NCBI GenBank assembly: GCA_934045075.1
Contig: OW203731.1
Location: 8,475,975-8,539,974, forward strand
Length of the DNA: 64,000 bases
Reading direction: 5' to 3'
DNA from: Yponomeuta sedellus
Lineage: Eukaryota > Arthropoda > Insecta > Lepidoptera > Yponomeutidae
The stretch's first letter is position 1; each line of letters opens with the position of its first letter. Shown here in pieces: positions 10,299 to 20,037 of this stretch. The position numbers and the translations under genes were made by a program. The notes beneath the pieces are model-generated. The model had not been told where the DNA came from. It saw only the letters and a list, made by a program, of their open reading frames with translations, and searched no databases.

Positions 10299-13200
10299 TT
10301 ATAAAGTGTTTCCATGGGCATAACTCAAGTGTCTATTTCTATGATAAATATTTTCTCCATCCCCATCATCCTCTTGATTTATTTCATGTATAGTTTCTTG
10401 CAATGTCAGAGGATATTCATATTCCTCTCTTATAAAACTCATCTGCAACAAGAAATCTATATTAGTGACAAAACCAGAACTGTATAGTGAAATATAATGT
10501 TCAAAAATACAAACCCCATGCTCCTCAGTTTCTCTTGAACTCATCCTATTTATCCTGTATTTCAATGACTGTGTTTCTGCAGTGGCATCCCGCAAAGGAT
10601 ATTTATATTCTTCCCTTATCAAAGTCCTCTGCAACAACAAATCAATGTTAGTAACAGAACCAGAACCTTATACAGTGAAATAGGACAAAACTAGAACTTT
10701 ATAGTGAAAAAAAATTATGTTGAAAAATTCAAACCTCATGCTCCTCAACTTCTCTTGAACACATCCTATTTATCCTGTCTTTCAGTGATTGAGTTTCTGC
10801 AGTGGCGTCCTGCAGAGCAATCTTAAGATCAATCACTTCTTTCCTAGCATCTGATAGCAGCTTCTCAGCAGTTTCTAAACAGCCTTTGACTTGCACATTT
10901 TCTGTCTCGTATTTGTATTTTGACTTTGACAAGGACTTTATTTTATTTTCATACATTGTTAATTCTGAGTCTGTGTTGCACACTGGTTTATGTTCAGTCT
11001 GATTTTTATTACTACACATTTGCTTCAAGTGTGATACATTTTGCTCCAGCATTATCTTTTCTTCAGTCACCAATTTTACTTCATTTTCTAAAGCAGTAAT
11101 CTTGCATGTCATGTCTGCTATGCGTGTGGTATGCATTTCGATCAATCCGTCTTTGTCAAAGAGTTTACTTTCCAATTCCTGTATTTTAATGACGTAATTT
11201 TGTAGCTGAAGTGATTTGGATGCAGACTCGCTTTCTAATGAATGATTTGTGTTTTCCAGTATGTTTGCTTCAACAGAGAGACTTGCAAAATGTTCCAGCA
11301 TATCAGATCTTTCTGCTTCCTTTTGGGATAGAAGTTCTTCAATTCGTCTTATTTCAGCAACATAATGTTGTAGCTGCTGCCTCAACTCCGCCACCTCTTT
11401 TTTTGACTTTTCATGTTCAATCTTAGTAAGTTTCAATATACCATTAGCATCTGCTAAACTATTTTGCAGGTGTTTATTCTCTATTACAGCATTATCATAT
11501 TGATGTGTTATTCTGGATATCTCCCCATTCAAGAACCTTATTTGTGTTTCAGAATCAATAATTTTATGATCTTTAAGCTTGCTAGTATTCAACATCTGCT
11601 TCAATTCTGATACTTCGTTTTCTAGTTTACTGATTTCAAAGTTTTGTGAATTAACCTTTTTTTCTAGAGCACTATTAATCTCTGCCTTATTATCAAGCTC
11701 CAAGACTAATTTATCTCTTTCCTGATCCACCATTTTAATGTTATCAATCAATTTGTACTTCTCTGCTCTTAGTGACGAAATTTCTGATTCTAACTGACCA
11801 CAATTTCGCTTCAAAGTATCAATAGTATCATTGGCAATAGTAAGCTTTTTTTGTAATGTCATCAGTTCAGATTGGATCTCGTTGCTGCTCCTCTCAGTTT
11901 CCAACTGAATGTTCTTTATTTGGCTGGCCATAGTTTTCTCTCTGATAACATCTGTTTGCATTTTTTTTATTTGCTTTCGTAAGAATTCACACTCTTCTCG
12001 CAGATGCTCTGCTGAAGCTCTCCCAGTTCTGTGAGTCATTTTGTATGATGCATTTTCTTCTTGCAGTTGCTCAATTTCTTTTTGCTTCATAGACAAATCT
12101 CTTTTACATTTTTCTATCACATCAAAATATTCCTTACATCTTAGATTGTACTCATTTTTGTCCTTTCTCAGTATCTGAGACTCAGTAGTTAGTTTTTCAA
12201 TATCATTTTTTAGCTTTTGAATATCTTTTTTCAAATAATTACTGCTCTCATCATCTCTTTTAGAATGTGCATTTTTGTAATAATTCAGTTTCTGGCTCAG
12301 TTCAATGTTTTCTTTTGAAATTTCGGCATTTTCGGCATTCAGCTGGCTGATGATGTCTTTATAATTTTGTCTGTGATTACTTTCTTGTGCTGATAATTTA
12401 GATTTAATTTCATCATTCTCTTTTCTCAGCATAAGAATTTTCTGTTCACTATCACACAATTTAATATGCATGTCCCTGACATATGCATTTTCCTGAACAC
12501 TTTTCTCATCTGTCTCGACCTTACATTTCTTCATGTGAGTGTTAAGGATGTTCATAGTACCAGAGAGCTTCTCTTGCACATCGGCCATATATTTTTCATA
12601 TTTACTTCTTTCGCTTTCAAGTAATGTTTGCATTTCATTAATTGAGGGACATTCACTTCTGTGTTTTTCAAGACTATTTTCCAAACTGTCTGATTTGATC
12701 GCTGTAAGTTTATCTTGTAAGAGCCTGTTGCTATACCTTAACTCCTCTAACTCATCTTGCAACTTATGCTTCTCTTGCAGTGCATTATTTAAGGACTCTC
12801 GCAGCTTATTAACTGAAGTGCCACTGTCATGGGTCTTCTTTTGTACCAATTCTTGTTCTAAAACTGTATTTCTCTTGTTAGCCTTTTCAAGTTGCCCTTG
12901 TAATGATCTAACTTCAATCAATAGTGAATTTATTCTTTTGTTGCAATCTTCTTCCACTCTCAAGGCTAGAGCATCAACTTTCTTCAATTCATCACTTATT
13001 TCCTTATTTTTATCAGCAAGGTCAAGAGCCTTAATCATAGCTTCATGCTGTTTCCCTAGACTTTCAGCTAGCTGTTTCTTCGTGGTTTCAAGTGTGATTT
13101 TTAAATCTTTTATTTCATTTTCCAATTCTTCATCAATATTTTTGACAACTACTCTAGGTATTTTCAAAGGCGGCCTGCCACCTTCCATTACCATATTTAA

Positions 13201-13818
13201 TCTAATAATCTCACTGTCTCTGTTGTCTACTTGGTTTTTTAATAATGTTATGTCTTCTACATAAGCATCCATTCGTTGTTGCATGTGTTCTATAGTATTT
13301 TTCAAATAGTTAGTTTCATCTGTTTTGTCACATCTGCTTTCAGTGCAGGGACATGTTTTTGAGGCATCATCACCAGCATCTTTTCGTCTGCTTTTGTTCC
13401 GCGAACTCTGCGTTCCAGCACACAGTCCCCTTAGACTAACTTCCCGTAGTTCATGCTGTAGTTTAGAAATCACTTCATCTTTTTTTGTTAGTTCATCAGT
13501 CAAGTTCTTAACTTTACGCTTACTTTGTTTTGAAATCTTTATGTTTTCCTCCTTTATTTCCATTATTTCTTTATGTAGTTTATTGTTCTCTTCGATTAGC
13601 CTCGCATTGTCGTATTTGTAAGGTTCTGCTTCCATTACTAGGTTGTCCCGCTGAGTTAACGCGTCCTTAGATAGTTCCATGTAATGCTGCAAGCTGCGTG
13701 TTGTTTGCAGCAGATCCGCCAGCAAACATTCAACAAGTGGGATGGCATCGAAAGGAAGCTTATTGTTATATCCTAACTCTCCTAATTTTTGCTTTAAATC
13801 GAAATAACTCTGTTCCAT
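10299..13818 (-). CDS. Cep135: Cep135/Bld10 centriole protein, three coding exons
   Basis: Exon 1 is 13818-10735 (1028 codons), exon 2 is 10628-10515 and exon 3 is 10442-10299, all phase 0, giving about 1113 residues (human CEP135 is about 1140). The N-terminus has the family signature LGELGYNNKLPFDAIPLVE (residues 12-30) and EPYKYDNARLIEENN (65-79). Almost everything after that is heptad-rich coiled coil, apart from a basic, cysteine-containing linker near 130-165. Cep135 is a cartwheel-to-microtubule linker needed for centriole and basal body assembly. Donors GTTTGA and GTTTGT are weak but the acceptors (ttgttgcag, ttcttgttgcag) are strong. If intron 1 were retained, one extra residue would be followed by a stop. 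Exons 2 and 3 derive from a local tandem duplication. Family call from the N-terminal motif; the tail is less certain. Confidence 0.88.
10443..10810 (-). repeat. Tandem duplication of the Cep135 3' exon-intron unit
   Basis: The end of exon 1 (AETQSLKDRINRMCSRE-EEHE), its intron and the start of the next exon recur once. Exon 2 begins RTLIREEYKYPL like exon 3 (MSFIREEYEYPL), then switches to DATAETQSLKYRINRMSSRE like the exon 1 end. The introns at 10629-10734 and 10443-10514 also align (both have 'agttctggttttgtcac'-like text before a ttgttgcag acceptor). The duplicated unit therefore spans one exon end, a donor, an intron and an exon start, and keeps the frame open. Confidence 0.85.
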
Positions 13819-14155
13819 TGTGTGTGAGGATAAGTTTTATTCCCAAATAATGCCCGTAAATTTACACTAATAAAATAGGGATTGCGATGGCATTGTACTG
13901 GCTATGACTGTTTTTGGTTTTTGCCACAAAGCTGTTTGATTCAATTCTTGAAAAGATTTTTTTTAGAATGCTACTGCATCAAAACAAACACCAGCACCAG
14001 TCAAATCCACAGAGCATTTAGATAAGAGACGGGACCTCCCTATATGCTTTTGTAATGAGTTTAGCCCCCGTTAGCAATACCAACCAATAGAGCAAAAATG
14101 CAATGTCAAAAGTGCTACCAACATAACAACTTGTCTGTGCATTAGGGACGTCCAC
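13819..14155. other. Interval between Cep135 start and THAP gene 3' end
   Basis: Both flanking genes are on the minus strand. This interval should contain the Cep135 promoter and 5' UTR and the 3' UTR of the THAP gene. No core promoter motif is clear. Confidence 0.35.
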
Positions 14156-15718
14156 TTACATTGGTACTACATTTATCGATATCGATAAATTTTCATCCAG
14201 GGGCTCCGCAGTTAGCCTAATAAAATTAATAAAAATCAATGTTTTCAATAAAACGACAAGTGAAATTAGTATTTTATTATTGATTATCAAATCACAATAA
14301 TTGTGGTCAAGGTCTATTGAATTTATTTCAGCAGCTATTTGGTTTTTCCTTAGAGGTGTCCAATCTGAGCGAACTTCATCAATCGGTGGTTTGGATTCAG
14401 GTGCTGAAATCGTCAAAAAACGTTAAGTTGAGTCGTTATTGATTATTAATTTGTTGGTAAACTATGCTACTTACCGGGATAGTTCTGATAAATATGCTGA
14501 GATTCCAGGCCACAATAATTGTGGTCAAACCCTACTGGACCAATAGCAACAGCTGATATTTTGGCTGCTGTACAAGGTGCTGAAAATGATAACACTTTGT
14601 AATTTATCAAAGTAAACAAACTCTAGTTACAAAACACTTCAGCGATACATGAAAAGTCTACGTACCAGAGTTGTTTTGTGAAGCTCGACAACTAATAGGT
14701 TTTTGTATAGCTGAATCTGAAAATAAACAATTGCAAGAATAGTCCGAAAAAAAAATAGTTTGTTCCTGTTTACCACATAACTGCATAATTGACTATGTAA
14801 CTATCAAATACATTTTTATAAAAAAATATTTTAAGTTAAAAATTAGTAAAAAAATATTTTAGTAATTCCAATCACTAACCAGTTTCAAGTGATGCGACGT
14901 GGCTACGTGGTAAGGAAACTCAGCTAGTAAGTAATCAGGAAGAGGAGGCGCATTTATAAGTAGAGAAGATACAGCCCTGTAAAAAAATGTTTATCAAAGT
15001 ATGTCATTTACGTATTAAGACGTAATAATAATATTGCGTTCTAAATGACGGAGCAAAATATATTCAAATGTTCGACGTAAAGCAAGGCGTATTTTGTGTT
15101 TTATACATAATTATTCATGAAATGTAGTAAGTGTTACATTATAAGTTTATAACACAACTCACCATTTCTTTAATCGGCTTCCTTTTAAAATAGTTGTAAA
15201 AATCTTTCGGCCGGAAATGATCTCTACAAACATATTTATGTTGGTGGAGTTTTTCGATGGGGATATACGATATAAGATCTTCCATAATTTTCACCCATTG
15301 TCTGCATCTAAAAAAAAAACAACATTCAATGCAGCCACTAATAGAGCATCGTTGAAACATTGTTATGGCTTACAGCAATTCACCCGTCATACACTGAGTA
15401 GTAATTCTGACCAAGGTACTTATCAGATATTTTTTTATCGATATTGAATATGTGTATGGCACATCACTATGACATTGAAACATCTGAGTATTTTTCTCAT
15501 AGTATATTAATTACGTTATTTAACATAAATTATGATCTTGCTCTTGTGCAAGATGACAAAAACTGTAGCCAGAAATACTTACCGGTCTTCATCCCTAGGA
15601 AATTTACCCATAAACTTTCTTTTGGTACCCTTTGACCGGCTGCATCTTATTTTACAAATGGCACAAGCTCGACACCATCCGATCAATGCCAATATTAGAA
15701 GAAAATCACTAAACACTG
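14156..15718 (-). CDS. THAP-type zinc-finger gene, about six exons, one phase conflict
   Basis: Exons read on the minus strand: E1 about 15718-15583, E2 15307-15163, E3 14976-14880, E4 14716-14666, E5 14579-14475, E6 14403-14156. E1 ends with CKIRCSRSKGTKRK and GKFPRDEDR. Across the E1-E2 junction this becomes DEDRCRQWVKIM, then HKYVCRDHF. The Cys pair, FPRD, Trp and C-x2-H form the C2CH THAP finger, a sequence-specific DNA-binding module. E4, E5 and E6 link in one open frame (PISCRASQNNS, GFDHNYCGLES, ESKPPIDEVRS). E2 to E3 does not: E2 ends in phase 0 while E3 (97 bp) is open only in a phase its neighbours do not supply. No initiator ATG is visible in E1. This is either a model error, an alternative transcript or a broken gene. 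Function beyond DNA binding is unknown. Confidence 0.62.
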
Positions 15719-16867
15719 TACAACAAGATACACACAGCTAGATATTGAACAAACTTAAAACACAAAAAATTTAACTAGAAAACGTTCTAATATGTGCCGC
15801 GTTCCGCCATATTTGTTATGTTTTCAGTTTGACATTGACAGCAAAGAAAGAGTAAGTAGTATTAAAGAGTGAGACAAAAATATGTCCGCCATTAAAACGG
15901 GGCTAAATGCGAACAAAAATTTCAAAGTTCCTACTTGCGCTAGGCTGGTCAAATCAACAATACAATCACCACTGAGTCTTTTTAATCTGTGAACTGTGAA
16001 AACAATACCTACCACCACCACCACAGAACAATGAGGGATTTTCCTAGAGCAAATTAAAAACAAAAAATAGTTCTTGAAACTCCGACAGATGGCTCTGATA
16101 AAACTTGACTTGATTTTTTTTTTCACAATATATCTGTAATCTGTGAACTTCTGTCATTCCGTCTCATATAGTAATATACTCTGTGTTCCGTCTAGACCAC
16201 AGAACAATTTAACCAACTCTAATAATTTCTTTTACAAAAAAACCGGTTGTTTTTAAGGTAATCAACAAATCATCAATTTATGAGAAGTCATGCAAATGCA
16301 CTGTTAAAAACTTAAAATTAAGTAGGTATAATGACGTCTGTTTCGTAATAAAATCTTCGACAGTGATAAGTGATGCCATAACTTCAACTTCGACAGTGAT
16401 TTGAATTGTTCTGTGACAGTGATATACATACACAGACTAATAAAGGTCTCTCAGCAGTATTAAAAAAAAACTACGTACGTAGACAGCATCGCCATCTAGT
16501 AGCGAGATTGGAACTATTTTTTAGAAGCTGTCAGAAAATCGCTCATTAAATCAATAGAAGAAACGATGGTCACGTGACAGAGTACAGGCCTAATTGTCAA
16601 AACGATGCCCTAATGCCCTGAGTAAAAGTCCAAACAAAGATGGTATTGAAACTTAAAATAGTGGCAGCACTCTGAATGTTTTCAAATTTAGTCGGGTTAT
16701 TGCAAGTGTAAAATCTGTGAAGACGTCGTCGGATTATTATTAAATTTAAATAACTAAAACATTTTGGTGCAATCAACTTACCCTGGGATATTGTACGATA
16801 AATGCACAATGACGTGAAAAGTGCGTGGTGGCTGCAGGTCATATAAGAAACAAAGAAAACGCAGATA
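15719..16867. other. No gene recognised
   Basis: Region upstream of the THAP gene. There are several short open frames but none resembles a known family. It may include the THAP promoter near 15720-15850. Confidence 0.35.
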
Positions 16868-17278
16868 AAGCCCATTACACAATGAAAAAAATAAGGTATA
16901 AGAGTTAAGGAATAAGGAATAAGGAACAAGGAATAAGGAATAGCACAGAAATCCAAACACAATAGGCGATAGGCTACAATATTCAACCAATCACAGCGGT
17001 TGAATTCAACCAATCACAGCGGTTGAAAGAAAGGTTATGTGGACTCACGACACTTCGTTGAAAAAATTCCCTGCGATTGGCTGGCTATAAGAAATAAGAA
17101 ACAAATTCCCACCGTGACGGAAATTTTATTCTTATTTCTTATTTATTATTCCTTATTTTTGAATTATGAATTGATTAACGGTGCTGCCATCGCTGGATTC
17201 CGCTATTCCTTATTCCTTGTTCCTTATTTCTTATTCCTTATCTCTTATACCTTATTTTTTTCATTGTGTAATGGGCTT
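16868..17278. repeat. Foldback element with TTCCTTA-repeat arms
   Basis: The arms start AAGCCCATTACACAATGA at 16868 and end with its reverse complement at 17278, flanked by TA on both sides. Each arm is about 80 bp and contains heptamers of the ATTCCTT type. The middle carries two copies of a 'caaccaatcacagcggttga' block in tandem. The structure is that of a short non-autonomous DNA element with TA target duplication. Confidence 0.7.
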
Positions 17279-17286
17279 TATAATAT

Positions 17287-18543
17287 GAACTTCCAAAGGT
17301 GAGTACCTAAAACCTATGTTTTCTCGCGTAAAAGGACCGAGGGAAGAAATATCACTTTGAAAATAAACTTAGAAATATAGAAATATTAGAAAATTGTAGC
17401 TTCTAGAACACTTCTACTCCCTAAAATTAGGAAAATATACCAATCCATCTGTGGGTTGTACTAGTGATGACAAAAGCATGGTCGATGAAATTGAAAATTG
17501 GCCTTAGTAGTAGTATAGTCGATACTTGTTCATTACACCTTCTTAGTACTTAATCCATTGTTTATTCTTGTTCAAGTTTTCCCAAATTGATATATGGACG
17601 CAATAGCGTGCTAAAACGCAGAAATAAGAAGCAGAACAGAAACGACTGTACAAGGCACTTTAGACCCGAGTGATTTGGACGAAGAAACTTATTGTGAACA
17701 CGCCTGAAGGAAGATATGGTGCCCACCTTAGACCAGTAAAAATTGAAGTAATGGTAAGAAAGTTAAACATTTGTTACAGAACATTTATCGCTACCTTTTC
17801 ATATACACTTATGACATGTTTTTACAAAATAGGATGCTCCCAGGAGTTTATTCTGTATTCGAGCATAACGAGAAAACTACGAAAGTTTACAAAATATTTT
17901 GTTTACCATACTTCCTTAGTAGTCTTCTACATCCAGACAGTTTACCAGGCACCATAGCATCCGAGTGGTGCCTTCATCCATTTAATAATTTATCTTTATT
18001 TCAGTATTTCTAAATCGTAATAAATAAACAGTGTGATGTGAGAATTGATAATATCAAAAAAACAGACCCTAAATTCCCACATCACGATGTTGCTTATATT
18101 AAGACTTCTACGAATAAACAATTGGTTTTCCAAATCCCATCAGCTGTTTTATGTTTGTCCTGAATTTAAATCGTACCCAACAACAATACCAACTACCACA
18201 GACTTTCCCACAAAAAAGCTATATCTCCAACAGTGTTAATCATAGATAGATGGATTAAGAAAGGTTGAAAGGTAAAAATAAAATTTTAAATGAATGAACA
18301 TCAAAGCTGTTAGTTTCACAATTAATAAATTGTGTGGTGATCACCTTATTGCAAAAAATATCTGACTATATAGATGCAAATTGTACCTTACTTCAAAGTA
18401 TGTAATTACTTATCAGGATCAGTCAACAATGGATGTAGCTTGTAACCCAAATAGCTTTTATAAAGAGATCTAAATCGAAAGTGTTTAAAAGTGAAATATT
18501 TTATTATTTAAGTAGCTGTCTTTTGTAGGTACGCCTTTATTAA
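17287..18543. other. No gene recognised
   Basis: AT-rich. A weak exon-like stretch ends at 17752 (NTPEGRYGAHLRP followed by GTAAGA), but it has no recognisable relative or partner exon. Nothing else is supported. Confidence 0.3.
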
Positions 18544-18555
18544 AAGTTTCTTTTT

Positions 18556-18737
18556 AAAAACCTGTTTAGAGGCTAAAAATTCCACCCATGCCGGGATTCG
18601 AACCCGCAACCTCTGGCTATCCGTGCCAGAGGTTGCGGGTTCGAATCCCGCCATGGGTGGAATTTTTAGCCTTTAAATAGGTTTTTAAAATTGTCCTTAA
18701 CACGGGTTAGTGCATTAAAAATAATAATAGTATCATT
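18556..18737 (+). repeat. tRNA-derived SINE, palindromic copy with 12-bp target duplication
   Basis: Flanked by aagtttcttttt at 18544-18555 and 18738-18749. Two 61-bp arms (18556-18616 and 18626-18686) are near-perfect inverted copies around a 9-base loop. Each includes the tRNA-like B box ggttcgaatcccg. The right arm continues into the family tail (acgggttagtgcattaaaaa). The target duplication shows it inserted as one unit. Confidence 0.82.
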
Positions 18738-18749
18738 AAGTTTCTTTTT

Positions 18750-20037
18750 GTTTTCAGGTCAGTACTGAACATGGGAAATGAGCAAAAATGTCTGTTATCT
18801 GCCAATGCCACGGTCATATTCTTCTTTCTTGATCACATTTACTGAAGACTGACGTAGTACAGTCATCTGTTCGAAAATTCCTTCGTTGATGACCAGCCCT
18901 ATCTATTGTCAAAAAAAAATCTGTCAACGAAACTTATTTGAATATCCCAATTCCTCACATGACACATTAACTGCGTGCATCGAATTACTGATATATTACT
19001 TGCAATATAATATTGTGATTATTAAATAAGGTTTGCTGGCAACTTTTGCGACAGATTGCGGCCGAAAATGGATTTACCTAATCAATATTAGCAATAGTAT
19101 TTTCCTTTTCAAATTTTATTGCAAGATAAACATGAGTATTAAGTTTGGATAACTTTTTCAATTAACTTATAATACAAGGTCATCTGCCCGATCTGTATTT
19201 TTTACTAAATATGAAGAAGAAACGTAACGTCAATATAATACGTCGTCACGGATTTTTTTCTGAAGCATAGGCCTTCAGCAAGGAATTCGAGACAGAGTAT
19301 TATGTTGAAGTTGACGAATATGATTATAAATAAGCAATTTGGGGTGAAAAAGTGTCGCTTTTTAAATTATTGTTATTTTGATAAAACATGATTGAAAACT
19401 TGAATACAATACAATTTATTTTAATTTATTACATTATTTAGGATAAGAACATTATTTATTGTACACCAGGAAAAAAACAAACAAAACATAATTACAAAGA
19501 TACAGTACAATTAATTCAAGAGTCTTCATTTTTTAACGTTTCTATCGATAACGATGGAGAGTTAGGCACATCCCTAGTCGGTAGCGTTTGACAGTAGGGC
19601 ATGTACGCACCTTGAAATCGATGCATTGATAAACGTAGTGCTATCTCTTTTTTTCTTATGGAAGGTTGGTTAGCGAAAGCAGGACAGCATTACTATCGAA
19701 GGTTTCTGCTAAGTTACTGCTACCCCTTGACCACCACCCGCACCACAACTAGCTAGTGTTGCCAAATGCTGACCAGCCAATATCGCCAAAATTCGGAAAA
19801 TAAGTTGCCCATAAAATGTTTTCGCAGCTCAAATTGTTGGAGTAATATAACCTCTTTAGCAATGACATATTTTTAATTATTTGAAAAGTGAACTGTTTTT
19901 CATTTACATCTCAATTACGGAAATGCTCCACTTACACTCTAAAAATCAAACGGGGTAGTAGGTAGGCTGCGACGGCGGCGTTAGTCGCGCGTTTCAAATG
20001 TCAGTAATGTCACAAGTCCCAAGTTTCCGACTCCCGT
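18750..20037. other. No gene recognised
   Basis: AT-rich intergenic sequence becoming GC-richer from about 19960 (ggcggcgttagtcgcgcg). That part could belong to the promoter of the small THAP gene downstream. No other feature is supported. Confidence 0.3.

Noticed and set aside
12539..13264. Plus-strand open frames rich in Ser, Leu and Phe
   Set aside because: They are antisense shadows of the Lys/Glu-rich coiled coil of Cep135.
16597..17302. Frames with SLFLIPYSL repeats on both strands
   Set aside because: They are translations of the heptamer repeats in the foldback element arms.
17660..17755. Possible exon (NTPEGRYGAHLRP plus GTAAGA)
   Set aside because: No relative, no partner exon, and a stop shortly upstream without a strong acceptor.
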